From positions 62,001 through 126,000 of the forward strand of contig NZ_JASCIR010000010.1 of assembly GCF_029968095.1 (NCBI RefSeq): DNA of 64,000 nt, given 5' to 3'. Below are positions 1-10,811 of this stretch, one piece after another. Source of the DNA: Streptomyces solicavernae (GTDB taxonomy: Bacteria; Actinomycetota; Actinomycetes; Streptomycetales; Streptomycetaceae). Under the pieces are notes generated by a model. That model was not told where the DNA came from and searched no databases. It saw only the letters and a program-made list of their open reading frames with translations. Within the stretch, counting starts at the first letter, position 1; each line of letters starts with the position of its first letter. Made by a program: the position numbers and the translations under genes.

Positions 1-1547
1 AGGGGCAGTCCGTCGAGCCGGAGGCAGATTTCCGCGCAGGCGTCCGGATCGTCCTGGACGCGGAAGCCCGGCCGTGCGGCCGCACCCCGAACGGCGAGCA
101 GGCGCAGCGCCACGTCCGGCGGCAGGGGCTCGACGGGCCGCACTGTCTCACCGGGCACTCCGAGCGGCTCCCGGCTGGTTGCCAGGACCGTCACCCCGGG
201 GCACTCCGTGAGCAGCAGGTGCACCAACTCGGCGGCGGCGCCCACCAGATGTTCGCAGTTGTCGAGGACGAGCAGCAGCCGTCGGCGTCGGCAGTGCTCC
301 ACCAGTTGGGCCAACGGGTCGCGGGGCGCGGGCTGCAGCTCCTCGGTGGACGCACCGGGGCCGCGCACCGTCGTCTCGCGGGCGCCAAGAGCGGTGAGCA
401 CCGTCTCGGGGACGGTCTCCGCGTCACGCACGGGTGCCAGCTCGGCCACCCACACGCCGTCCTGCCACACCTCCTTCCCTGATGTCTCGCGCCCTGCGCG
501 GGCGGCCTCGATTGCCAGACGCGTCTTGCCGACGCCGCCGGGGCCGAGCAGCGTGACAAGTCGCTGCCTCTGCAACTCCCGGGCGAGGAGCTGGAGTTCC
601 GACTCGCGGCCGACGAAGGAAGTGAGGGGAGCGCGAACCCTGCCGAGGGCGCGCGCCCCGGGCGCGGGGGAGTGCGTCGAGTGGTCGACAGGCGGACGCG
701 CCGCTTCCGGGCTCCCTGAAGCCGCCCGCGCCCCAACGTCCGGCGCCGTCGGTGCCTTCGCCAGGGGCTCCGGCGGCGCCTCGGCCGGTGTCTCCGGCGT
801 GGTGTTCGGCGATGGGCGTAGCAACTCCCGGTGCAGCACCCGCAGTTCGGCGCCCGGGTCCGTGCCGAGCCGCTCGGCCAGGCCGGCCCGTACGTCCTCG
901 TAGGCCGCGAGCGCCTGTGCGGTGCGTCCGGCGGCGTGCAGGGCGCGGAGGTGCAGCGCCTGCAGCGGTTCGTCCAGCGGGTTCTCGGCAGCCAGCTCGG
1001 CGATCTCGCCGAGCGCGGAGTCGGCCCGGCCCAGGGCGACTTGTGCTGCGAGGCGGTTGCGGTGGGTGGTCTCGCGCAGCCGCTCCATGCGTACGGCCAG
1101 CGGGTCCGTCGTGCGTCCGGGCAGGTCGAGCAGGGCGGGCCCGGCCCAGAGGGAGAGCGCCTCGTCGAAGAGCGTCACCGCGCGTGCGGGGTCCCTCTCG
1201 GTGGATGCGGCCGATCCCTCGACGGTGAGGCGTTCGAAGCGGTGCAGGTCGACGTCGTCCGGGTCGGCGGCCAGCAGGTAGCCTCCGGGTGCCGACGTCA
1301 CCGCCGCGTGCCCGAGGGTGCGCCGCAGCCTGCCGACCAGGGCCTGCAGCGCCTTCACCGCATCCGCCGGAGGCTCCTCCTCCGGGCCCCAGACCTGGGA
1401 GATCAGCTGCCCCACGGTCACGGTGCGGCCACAGTCGACGGCCAGGGCGGTCAGCAGCGCGCGCAGCCGTGCGCCGCCGAGCGAGGCCTCCTGGCCGCCG
1501 GAGCGCAGCACACGCGCGGGGCCGAGTACGCGGTAGTGGGGGATCAC
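1..1547 (-). CDS. AfsR/SARP-family transcriptional regulator with BTAD and NB-ARC domains (partial, runs off left edge)
   Basis: A transcriptional activator of the kind that controls secondary metabolism in actinomycetes. About 515 residues are visible, and the C-terminus lies beyond position 1. From the N-terminus I read an OmpR-like winged helix (start VIPHYRVLGPARVLR, then LRALLTALAVDCGRTVTVGQ), a BTAD-type helical region, and at about residue 335 an NB-ARC ATPase with Walker A GPGGVGKTRL (plus-strand 515-550). A Walker-B-like LVLDNCEHLVGAAAELV follows near 230-290, then LATSREPLGVPGE and the RLDGLP motif at the window edge. This order matches long SARPs of the AfsR type, which usually end in TPR repeats. 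The GTG at 1547 is the first start with sense upstream; an in-frame TTG lies six codons earlier. No biosynthetic genes are visible next to it, so its targets are unknown. Confidence 0.9.
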   Translation of the reverse strand, partial: MIPHYRVLGPARVLRSGGQEASLGGARLRALLTALAVDCGRTVTVGQLISQVWGPEEEPPADAVKALQALVGRLRRTLGHAAVTSAPGGYLLAADPDDVDLHRFERLTVEGSAASTERDPARAVTLFDEALSLWAGPALLDLPGRTTDPLAVRMERLRETTHRNRLAAQVALGRADSALGEIAELAAENPLDEPLQALHLRALHAAGRTAQALAAYEDVRAGLAERLGTDPGAELRVLHRELLRPSPNTTPETPAEAPPEPLAKAPTAPDVGARAASGSPEAARPPVDHSTHSPAPGARALGRVRAPLTSFVGRESELQLLARELQRQRLVTLLGPGGVGKTRLAIEAARAGRETSGKEVWQDGVWVAELAPVRDAETVPETVLTALGARETTVRGPGASTEELQPAPRDPLAQLVEHCRRRRLLLVLDNCEHLVGAAAELVHLLLTECPGVTVLATSREPLGVPGETVRPVEPLPPDVALRLLAVRGAAARPGFRVQDDPDACAEICLRLDGLP

Positions 1548-1626
1548 CCGACCATTGTCCAAGCTGCGCGCACGCCTCGCCCCCGGCTCCCGGAAGGGCC
1601 TCTGGGCTTGCGGTTGTCAGGTGGCT

Positions 1627-1710
1627 GTGTCGGACGCGAACACGGCAGTGTCGGGCGCGAGCACGGGAGCGTCGGACGCGAACACGGCAGTGCCGGGCGG
1701 GGACACCCGC
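1627..1710. repeat. Four direct 21-bp repeats upstream of the SARP gene
   Basis: Units begin at 1627, 1648, 1669 and 1690. Units 1 and 3 differ only at their second base, unit 2 has three substitutions, and unit 4 is degenerate. The conserved core is TCGGACGCGAACACGG. A 21-bp period is two helical turns. The array lies 80-160 bp upstream of the SARP start, in a 256-bp stretch (1548-1803) with no gene, so an operator or iteron role is possible. This is inference. Confidence 0.7.
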
Positions 1711-1753
1711 CCCGCGCGTATGCCCTGACCGTCACACGGCGGGAACGGAACGC

Positions 1754-1783
1754 GGCCCCGTCACGGCAATGCGTGACGGGGCC
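1754..1783 (-). terminator. Hairpin terminator after the metallo-hydrolase gene
   Basis: Perfect 12-bp inverted repeat, GGCCCCGTCACG at 1754-1765 and its complement at 1772-1783, with a 6-nt loop. It starts 20 bp beyond the stop codon of the minus-strand gene ending at 1804. There is no clear U-tract, which is normal for high-GC actinomycetes. Confidence 0.75.
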
Positions 1784-1803
1784 GGTCGAGCTCGGTCGGC
1801 GGG

Positions 1804-2460
1804 CTACCAGCCGCGCTCGCGCCACTCCGGAAGGTGCGGCCGCTCGGCGCCCACAGTGGTGTCGTTGCCGTGGCCCGGGTAGACCCAGGTCTCGTCCGGG
1901 AGCTGTCCGAAGATCTTGGTCTCGACGTCGTCGAGCAGGCTCGCGAACGCTTTCGGGTCGTTGTGCGTGTTCCCCACACCCCCCGGGAACAGGCAGTCGC
2001 CGGTGAACACATGCGGGTGACCGTGCGGGTCGTCGTAGACCAGGGCGATCGAGCCGGGCGTGTGGCCGACCAGGTGGCGGGCGGTCAGCTCGACGCGGCC
2101 CACCTTGATCGTGTCGCCGTCCTCGACCGCCACATCGGTCGCCACCGGGATGCCGTCCACGTCGAACCGCCCCGCGTACGTGCGCGCGCCCGTCGCCGCC
2201 ACGACCTCCTGCAGGGCGCCCCAGTGGTCGCCGTGCCGGTGCGTGGTGACCACCGAGGCGATCCCGCTCGGGCCGATGAAGTCGAGCAGCGTGCGCGCTT
2301 CTGCGGCCGCGTCGATCAGGAGCTGCTCGCCGGTGGTCCGGCAGCGCAGCAGGTACGCGTTGTTGTTCATGGGGCCGACGGCGATCTTGGAGATCATCAG
2401 GTCCGCGAGCTCGTGCACGTCCGCGGGTCCACCGACCTTCACCGCTCCGCTGTACGTCAT
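1804..2460 (-). CDS. MBL-fold metallo-hydrolase (glyoxalase II-like)
   Basis: A 218-residue metallo-beta-lactamase-fold hydrolase. The metal motif is HRHGDHWG at residues 74-81 (TTHRHGDHWGAL). Later metal ligands fit GHTPGSIALVYDD and the C-terminal PGHGNDTTVG. The length and the GHTPGS motif are those of small glyoxalase-II-like thioesterases, though the substrate cannot be told from sequence. The gene starts 22 bp after the DinB-like gene upstream, so the two probably share a transcript. As that neighbour belongs to a thiol-dependent fold, a role in thiol-adduct hydrolysis is possible but unproven. The ATG at 2460 is preceded by AGGGTGA. Confidence 0.85.
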   Translation of the reverse strand: MTYSGAVKVGGPADVHELADLMISKIAVGPMNNNAYLLRCRTTGEQLLIDAAAEARTLLDFIGPSGIASVVTTHRHGDHWGALQEVVAATGARTYAGRFDVDGIPVATDVAVEDGDTIKVGRVELTARHLVGHTPGSIALVYDDPHGHPHVFTGDCLFPGGVGNTHNDPKAFASLLDDVETKIFGQLPDETWVYPGHGNDTTVGAERPHLPEWRERGW

Positions 2461-2482
2461 GGATTCACCCTACAGAGCCGTT

Positions 2483-3169
2483 CTACAGAGCGGGCAGGAC
2501 GGGCAGCAGGCCGCTGTCGCAGTCCAGTCCGGCGCCCTCGCGGCGGCCGGCGAGCCAGCCGAGCAGGTCGGCGGACGGGCCGATCACCGAGACGACGTCG
2601 CCGTCCGCGCGGCCGGTGGTCCACTGACCTCCGTCGGTGGCGGTGATCGCGATCTGCGGCACCGCGGCATTGCCGGAGAAGCGGTCCGCGAGGAACGTGA
2701 TCTCGCGCGCGGTGAAGTCCGCCGACAGATCCTCCAGCTCGTAGCCGATGTCCAGGTCGACGTGGTGCAACTCCACCTCGATCAGCCGCCGGAACGGCAC
2801 ACGCGCGGCGCTTTCGGTGACGCCGTTGCGGAGCTCCACGGTCCGAGACCAGTCGGCGTCGGCGGCGGCCTCCTGCTCGAACCGGTCCGCGCTCGCGCGC
2901 AGGTCGGCCAGCTGCTCCGGCTGCGGCCGCGGGGCGCCCCGCTCGATGTCGCCGTCGCGGGCGGCGGCGCTCTCGTACATGGGACGGCCGGCGAGGACGT
3001 TCACCAGAGCGTCCGCGTTGCGGGAGAGGTGGGCGAGGACGTGGCCGCGGGTCCAGCCCGGAAGCCGTGACGGTGCGGCGATCGCCGCGTTGTCCAGTTT
3101 GCCGACTGCGGTCAGGACCCGATCGGTCGCTTCACGCAGAGTCGCCAGGTCACGCACATGATCACTCAT
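2483..3169 (-). CDS. Maleylpyruvate isomerase / mycothiol-dependent DinB-fold family protein
   Basis: About 228 residues. The N-terminal four-helix bundle has the family pattern: LREATDRVLTAVGKLDNAAIAAPSRLPGWTRGHVLAHLSRNADAL, where the HVLAH histidine is a probable metal ligand. Further on, RRLIEVELHHVDLDIGYE supplies the second histidine set. Members are mycothiol-dependent maleylpyruvate isomerases or relatives of unknown substrate. The C-terminal segment (TDGGQWTTGRADGDVVSVIGPSADLLGWLAGR) is the SCP2-like part common in actinobacterial members. I prefer the ATG at 3169 (MSDHVRDL); a GTG at 3193 would add eight residues that do not look conserved. It is probably co-transcribed with the metallo-hydrolase 22 bp downstream and divergent from uvrA. 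Confidence 0.82.
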   Translation of the reverse strand: MSDHVRDLATLREATDRVLTAVGKLDNAAIAAPSRLPGWTRGHVLAHLSRNADALVNVLAGRPMYESAAARDGDIERGAPRPQPEQLADLRASADRFEQEAAADADWSRTVELRNGVTESAARVPFRRLIEVELHHVDLDIGYELEDLSADFTAREITFLADRFSGNAAVPQIAITATDGGQWTTGRADGDVVSVIGPSADLLGWLAGRREGAGLDCDSGLLPVLPAL

Positions 3170-3246
3170 GGCTCCGACGATAGTCCCAGCCACTCGTACG
3201 GGTGAAGGTGCCGAACCGTGGCCGTAAATCGAATGCGCGTGCTATA

Positions 3247-3260
3247 GCCTGGGTCCAGGC
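3247..3260. promoter_or_regulatory. Dyad in the uvrA leader region
   Basis: GCCTGG-GT-CCAGGC, 6-bp arms with a 2-bp centre, in the 223-bp divergent region before uvrA (3170-3392). A second inverted repeat, GGCCCCC at 3328-3334 and GGGGGCC at 3350-3356, lies just upstream of the uvrA start, with a possible -10 (TAGTCT, 3336-3341) in its loop. I did not see the actinobacterial SOS box GAAC-N4-GTTC here. Function is inferred. Confidence 0.35.
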
Positions 3261-3392
3261 ACTCTTGGACTGTTGGAATGCGAAGCGGTGCCGAGGAGTT
3301 TCAAGCAGTGCAGTCCTTCGCTGTGGCGGCCCCCATAGTCTGTTGAGACGGGGGCCCCGCCCCCGCTTCTCTAGTGAAAGGTGCGGACCGGC

Positions 3393-6458
<3,066 letters not shown>

Positions 6459-6473
6459 CAGCGGCCACCCCGT

Positions 6474-6509
6474 CGGACGGGCTCGACACCAGCAGTACGA
6501 GCCCGTCCG
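6474..6509 (+). terminator. uvrA terminator hairpin
   Basis: Perfect 12-bp arms (CGGACGGGCTCG at 6474-6485, complement at 6498-6509) with a 12-nt loop, starting 16 bp after the uvrA stop. No strong U-run. Confidence 0.75.
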
Positions 6510-6536
6510 GCGAGCCCCGGACGACGGCAAGGGCCA

Positions 6537-6602
6537 ACGACCCAACGGCCCACGACCCAACGGCCCACGTCACACCGGTCACGTCGCACCGGTCATGTCA
6601 CA
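6537..6602. repeat. Short tandem repeats between uvrA and the hydrolase gene
   Basis: Two exact 15-bp units (acgacccaacggccc, 6537-6551 and 6552-6566) are followed by two 14-bp units (acgtcacaccggtc and acgtcgcaccggtc, 6567-6594) and a partial third. The array sits between the uvrA terminator and the next gene. No function is evident; slippage is a likely origin. Confidence 0.7.
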
Positions 6603-6705
6603 CAGCCCACGGCCTCCCCCCCCGGCAAGGACGCCGCTCCCCGCCAGCTCGCCAACTGGCCATAATCACAGGGCAGTTGGAGCAGAAGCCCCTTAACGTG
6701 GACCC

Positions 6706-8472
6706 ATGCGCACCCTGGCGAGACAGTCCGACCGAGCCATGAGGGCCGCAAGAGGAATCGCCGCCTTCGCCCGGCACCCCATCAAGGACCGCCCCGACGA
6801 GTCCCGCCTCGTGCGCCGCTGGCCCGACCTCGCCGCCACCTGCGTCGCCACCGTCTTCTTCTGGCTCTCCCTGACCCCCTCGCTCGTCCCCCGGCCCTGG
6901 TATCTGCAAGGCGTCATCGGCGGCATCACCGCAGCCATCGGATACGCCGTCGGCGCCACCCTCAGCACCCTGTTCCGCGCCCTCGTCCGCCGACGGCCGA
7001 GCGAGCGCGCCCGCGTCCGCTGCTGGCAGGCCTACTGGGTGCTCAGCCCCTTACTCGCCGGCTGGCTGATCTCCCAGAGCGCGCAGCTGCAACGCGAACT
7101 GCGCGCCCTCCAAGGCCTGCCGCCCGCCCTCACCTGGCACACCCCGATGATCGCGCTGATGGCCGTGGCGATCACCCTGCTCCTCCTCTGCCTCGCCCGC
7201 CTCATCCGCCTCGGCTCCAGCCGCCTCATCCACGGCCTCGGCCGGCTGCTCCCCAGACCCGCAGCCGTCGGCCTCGGTCTGCTGATCAGCACCATGCTCG
7301 TCACCGTCGGCATCCGCGACGTCGTCTACGACCGCGGCGTCATCGACGTCGCCGACCGCATCGCCAAGGCCACCAACTTCGGTACCAAGGACGGCATTCA
7401 CCGCCCCACCTCCCGCTACGTCTCCGGCGGCCCCGCCTCCCTCATCCGCTGGCAGGACCTCGGATTCCAGGGACGGAACTTCACCGGATCCACCCTCAGC
7501 GCCGCCCGCATCTCCGCGTACACCGGGAAGCCCGCGAAGAGCCCGGTGCGCGTCTACGTCAGCTCCTCCGCACCCGAGGCCTTCAGCACGGACGAGAGTG
7601 AGCCCTTCGAGGCCCAAGCCGACTTGGCCGTACGGGAGTTGAAACGGACCGGGGCCTTCGACCGCGAGGTGCTCGCCATCGCCGGAACCACCGGATCCGG
7701 CTGGATCGACGCAACGGTGGCCGAGTCCCTGGAGTACATGTACGGCGGTGACACGGCCATCGTCGCCGTGCAGTACTCGTACCTGCCGAGCTGGGTCTCC
7801 TTCCTGGTCGACAAGGAGAAGGCCGGGCAGTCCACGCGCGCGCTCGTCGAGGCCGTACGGGAAGAGCTCGACGCGCTGCCCGAGGAGCGGCGGCCCGCGC
7901 TGGCCGTCACCGGCGAGAGCCTCGGCGCGTACGCCATCGAGGACTCCTTCGGCAGCGTCGACGCCCTCCTCGCCGGCACCGACGGGGCGCTGCTCATGGG
8001 CGCACCCCACTTCTCGCCCGTGTCCGAGGAGCTCCGCGCCCGACGCGACGAAGGCAGCCCTGTGTGGCGGCCACAGTTCGAGGACGGTCGGAATGTGCGC
8101 TTCGCACAGTTCCCGGAGAAGGACCTGCGGCGCCCGCCCGCCGACTGGGGCCACCCGCGCGTGGTCTATCTGCAGAACGCGTCCGACCCGGTCGTCTGGT
8201 GGTCGCCCGACCTGCTCCTCGAACGCCCCGAGTGGCTGGACCAGCCCCTCGGACCGGACATCACCCCGGCGATCGACTGGTTCCCGTTCGTGGGCTTCTG
8301 GCAGACCACCGTCGACATGGCAGTCTCGTACGGGGTGGAGGCGCCGCACGGCCACCGCTACGGGGCCGGATCCGTCGACGGCTGGGCGGCCGTGCTGCCG
8401 CCCGAGGGCTGGCAGGAGCGGGACACCGAGCGGCTGCGCGAGTTCCTGGAGGCCCGGACGTCCCCGTACTGA
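6706..8472 (+). CDS. Membrane-anchored alpha/beta-hydrolase (Abhydrolase_9 / DUF2319 family), with a TTA codon
   Basis: A 588-residue protein with an N-terminal membrane domain and a cytoplasmic or periplasmic hydrolase domain. Hydrophobic segments lie near residues 47-60 (ATCVATVFFWLSLTPSLVP), 67-85, 110-125, 145-165 and 185-205. The C-terminal half is an alpha/beta-hydrolase with nucleophile elbow GESLGAY (Ser about 405) and conserved blocks WSPDLLLERPEWLDQP and PFVGFWQTTVDMAVS. This two-part layout matches the Abhydrolase_9_N plus Abhydrolase_9 family, whose substrate is unknown. Codon 116 (7051-7053, in VLSPLLAGW) is TTA. In Streptomyces that codon needs the bldA tRNA, so expression may be limited to late growth. 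The ATG at 6706 has GTGGA just upstream. Confidence 0.85.
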   Translation: MRTLARQSDRAMRAARGIAAFARHPIKDRPDESRLVRRWPDLAATCVATVFFWLSLTPSLVPRPWYLQGVIGGITAAIGYAVGATLSTLFRALVRRRPSERARVRCWQAYWVLSPLLAGWLISQSAQLQRELRALQGLPPALTWHTPMIALMAVAITLLLLCLARLIRLGSSRLIHGLGRLLPRPAAVGLGLLISTMLVTVGIRDVVYDRGVIDVADRIAKATNFGTKDGIHRPTSRYVSGGPASLIRWQDLGFQGRNFTGSTLSAARISAYTGKPAKSPVRVYVSSSAPEAFSTDESEPFEAQADLAVRELKRTGAFDREVLAIAGTTGSGWIDATVAESLEYMYGGDTAIVAVQYSYLPSWVSFLVDKEKAGQSTRALVEAVREELDALPEERRPALAVTGESLGAYAIEDSFGSVDALLAGTDGALLMGAPHFSPVSEELRARRDEGSPVWRPQFEDGRNVRFAQFPEKDLRRPPADWGHPRVVYLQNASDPVVWWSPDLLLERPEWLDQPLGPDITPAIDWFPFVGFWQTTVDMAVSYGVEAPHGHRYGAGSVDGWAAVLPPEGWQERDTERLREFLEARTSPY

Positions 8473-8574
8473 CCCGTAGGGTCCTGTCGGCCAGCGTCCG
8501 ACCCGCCCGTCACCGTACTGATCTGCGCCGGTATCGTCGGGTGCGTCACCGCCCCCCTGACCAGTGGAGACTCC

Positions 8575-9003
8575 ATGTCCGGCAAGGCCGCTGCCCGTCG
8601 TACCGTCCTGAAAGGCGCCGCCCTCGCGGGTACGGCCGGCCTGGGCGTCGCGGCCTGTTCGACGGAGTCCAAGGTTGGGCACGCCAGGAACCCCACACCC
8701 ACCGCGCCCGTCGACCTCGGCGACGCGGAGGCGGTGCCGGTCGGGGGCGTGAAGCTCTACCGCGAGCAGCGACTCCTCGTCACGCGCTCCGCCGACGGCG
8801 AGTACAAGGCGTTCAGCGCCCAGTGCACCCACGCCGGCTGCGCCCTCGACAAGATCGAGAAGGACGAGGGCAACTGCCCCTGCCACGGCAGCAGGTTCGA
8901 CATCCACACCGGCAAGGCGATCAAGGGCCCTGCCACCGTGCCGCTGCCCAAGGTCGCGGTGCGCACCGAGAACGGCAAGCTGATCGCCGGCCCAGAAGCC
9001 TGA
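8575..9003 (+). CDS. Tat-exported Rieske [2Fe-2S] lipoprotein
   Basis: 142 residues. The N-terminus has a twin-arginine motif (RRTVLKG, residues 8-14), a short hydrophobic stretch and a lipobox ending at Cys28 (VAAC), so it is probably exported folded and lipid-anchored. The Rieske domain has both cluster loops: CTHAGC (Cys and His) and CPCHGSRFD (Cys and His), about 18 residues apart. It is a small stand-alone Rieske protein, unlike the QcrA subunit of the bc1 complex, which is larger with membrane helices. Partner and redox role are unknown. It is 102 bp after the hydrolase gene and convergent with the next gene, 16 bp between stops. Confidence 0.9.
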   Translation: MSGKAAARRTVLKGAALAGTAGLGVAACSTESKVGHARNPTPTAPVDLGDAEAVPVGGVKLYREQRLLVTRSADGEYKAFSAQCTHAGCALDKIEKDEGNCPCHGSRFDIHTGKAIKGPATVPLPKVAVRTENGKLIAGPEA

Positions 9004-9019
9004 GGCGCACTCCGGGCGC

Positions 9020-9955
9020 TCACTCCCAGTCCCACCCGATCCCCAGCAACCCCACCCGCACCTCCGGCTCCACCAGGTGCACGAACCGGTGCCGGCCGCT
9101 CAGGGTGAGGTTCTCCACGCCGCTGCGCCGGGCCGCCGACGACTGCTGGGCGAAGCGGTGGCAGCGCACCGGCAGCGCCTTCGGATGGAACCGGACCTGC
9201 AGCGCGTACTGCCCGCCCGTGAAGCTGAAGCCACGGACGTACTCGCTGCTCGGGCCCGCCGTGCCGTCCTCGAAGGCGTAGTGGAACAGATGGGTGTCAC
9301 CGGTCCGCAGCCGGTGGTCGAAGAGCAGCTCGGCGACCAGGATCCCCGACGCCCGATGCCAACGCACCCTCCCCGTACGGCAGTTCTCGATCGCCCTGAC
9401 CGTCACCCGGTCCGGCGCGCACCCCGGGTCACCATGGTGGATGGCCACATAGCGGTCCCCCTCGTCCCTGTGGGCGCGCACTATGTGCTGTGAATCGCGG
9501 CCGAGCAGCTCCCGCCGCGCGCCGATCCGCACCCGTTCCTGGTGGCCGACCGTGTGCAGCCCGCCGTCGAGGGGCGCCCCGAGGTCGCCGAGGAGCGTTT
9601 CGATCACACCGGCGACATCGAGGAGTGAACGGTACGAGCGGTTCGGCGGCCGTTCTGTGGCGGAGTTCAGGTCGAGCAGCCTCAGCAGGGACTCCTCGGG
9701 GAGCCGCAGCACCTCCTCCAGGGCGCGGACCGCGCGCAGCGACTCGGGCCGCTGCGGTCTGCGAGCGCCCTGCTGCCAGTAACTCAGGCTGGTCACGCCG
9801 ACGTTCACACCCTTGCCGGCCAGATGGTGCCGCACCCGGTGCAGGGGCAGCCCGCGGACGCTGATCGCCGCGCGCAGGGCGACGTGGAACGGGCCGCTGC
9901 GCAGGGCGGACGCCAACTCGGCCGTCTCCGGGTTGTTCTCGCCGGCGCTTCGCAT
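9020..9955 (-). CDS. XRE-like helix-turn-helix transcriptional regulator with an uncharacterised C-terminal domain
   Basis: About 311 residues. The N-terminal 80 contain a lambda-repressor-type HTH (FHVALRAAISVRGLPLHRVRHHLAGKGVNVGVTSLSYWQQGARRPQRPESLRAVRALEEVLRLPEESLLRLL). The remaining 200 or so residues are predicted beta-rich, ending VEPEVRVGLLGIGWDWE; I recognise no family, but it could be a sensor domain. The ATG at 9955 is chosen because AAGGAGG sits 7 bp upstream; the GTG at 9982 lies inside a palindrome (9971-9982) and would bypass this ribosome site. It is divergent from a secreted peptidase gene, with repeated GTTCAC hexamers between, so it may regulate itself and that peptidase. 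This is inference from position. Confidence 0.75.
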   Translation of the reverse strand: MRSAGENNPETAELASALRSGPFHVALRAAISVRGLPLHRVRHHLAGKGVNVGVTSLSYWQQGARRPQRPESLRAVRALEEVLRLPEESLLRLLDLNSATERPPNRSYRSLLDVAGVIETLLGDLGAPLDGGLHTVGHQERVRIGARRELLGRDSQHIVRAHRDEGDRYVAIHHGDPGCAPDRVTVRAIENCRTGRVRWHRASGILVAELLFDHRLRTGDTHLFHYAFEDGTAGPSSEYVRGFSFTGGQYALQVRFHPKALPVRCHRFAQQSSAARRSGVENLTLSGRHRFVHLVEPEVRVGLLGIGWDWE

Positions 9956-9970
9956 GAGGCACCCCTCCTT

Positions 9971-9982
9971 GTGAACGTTCAC
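9971..9982. promoter_or_regulatory. Perfect palindrome upstream of the XRE-like gene; GTTCAC hexamer cluster
   Basis: GTGAACGTTCAC is a perfect 12-bp palindrome directly abutting the ribosome-binding site of the minus-strand regulator. Further GTTCAC hexamers occur at 10044-10049 and 10064-10069, exactly 20 bp apart, in the same 229-bp divergent region. The arrangement suggests operator sites for the regulator or another factor. Spacing does not match the adjacent 11-bp units of a PHO box. Confidence 0.5.
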
Positions 9983-10097
9983 GCCGACCGTGCGGCCCCA
10001 GCGCCCGCTCGGGGGCTCGCGGCCTGGTCGGCGCGGGGGACGTGTTCACATCCGTACGCCCCCGTTCACGTCCCGTGCCACCCCGCATTGAAGCGGG

Positions 10098-10126
10098 TTG
10101 ACCTGCTCCGGACAACACCTGATGCT
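10098..10126 (+). promoter_or_regulatory. Candidate promoter of the secreted peptidase gene
   Basis: TTGACC at 10098-10103, a 17-bp spacer, and GATGCT at 10121-10126, about 60 bp ahead of the ATG at 10185. The -10 deviates at its first base, so this is tentative. Confidence 0.4.
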
Positions 10127-10184
10127 CCTGCACAGCGTCCGGACGCGCTCCTCCACTCCCCACCCCTGCTCCGGGAGGAACGCA

Positions 10185-10811
10185 ATGCGCAACCGAAAGA
10201 GACGGCTGCTCGCCGCCGCGGCGATCGCGGCGACGGCCGTCCTCACCGCCCCCACGGCCCACGCCGGCCCCACCACGCCCACCGACACCCGAACCCGCGC
10301 CGCGTCCCCGGCCGGGGACGTCTCGACGCTCGCCGCGCAACGCCTCGACATCACGATGCAGGCACAGCAGAAGTCCAACTGGTGCTGGGCGGCGGCCGGG
10401 AACACCATCGCCTCCTACCTGGGCGAGAACTACTCGCAGAACCAGTTCTGCAACGCCGCCTTCAACCGCCGGCAGGGGTCGGACTGCCCCAACAACCAGG
10501 CCACACTCGGCCATGTGCAGACCGCCCTGCGCTGGATGGGCGTCAACCCCGGCTCGTACGTCAGGGGCTGGCTGCGCTACCCCACGGTGCAGAGCGAGGT
10601 CAACGCGGGACGCCCCGTGGAGACCCGCATCCAGTGGTCCAACGGCGGCGGCCACATGCACGTCGTGTACGGCTACGACGACACGAACAGCTGGGTCTAC
10701 TGGGGCGACCCCTGGCCCTCCAGCGACCGCTACAACTGGGCATCGCACGCCTGGTACGTGAACAACGGCACCTTCTCCTGGACCCACTCGCTCTACCGGA
10801 TCGGGGCGTGA
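10185..10811 (+). CDS. Secreted papain-like cysteine peptidase (C39/C70-like fold)
   Basis: 208 residues. A classical Sec signal peptide covers residues 1-27 (MRNRKRRLLAAAAIAATAVLTAPTAHA, cut after AHA). The mature enzyme has an oxyanion Gln and catalytic Cys in QKSNWCWAAA (Cys67). The catalytic His is probably in GGGHMHVVYGYDD (His157 or His159), and WGDPWP (Asp175) could give the third residue. This Gln-Cys-His-Asp order is that of papain-like peptidases of the AvrRpt2/C39 type. Two further cysteines (Cys89, Cys101) may form a disulfide. ATG at 10185 has GGGAGGAA 4-5 bp upstream. It overlaps the next gene by GTGA, so production of the two proteins is coupled. Substrate is unknown; a self-processing or pro-protein role cannot be excluded. 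Confidence 0.82.
   Translation: MRNRKRRLLAAAAIAATAVLTAPTAHAGPTTPTDTRTRAASPAGDVSTLAAQRLDITMQAQQKSNWCWAAAGNTIASYLGENYSQNQFCNAAFNRRQGSDCPNNQATLGHVQTALRWMGVNPGSYVRGWLRYPTVQSEVNAGRPVETRIQWSNGGGHMHVVYGYDDTNSWVYWGDPWPSSDRYNWASHAWYVNNGTFSWTHSLYRIGA

Noticed and set aside
8757..9035. Minus-strand gene over the Rieske lipoprotein
   Set aside because: Shadow; the Rieske motifs and Tat signal fix the plus-strand gene.
10044..10069. PHO box (PhoP site) from two GTTCAC hexamers
   Set aside because: PHO boxes need adjacent 11-bp units; these are 20 bp apart with no intermediate match.
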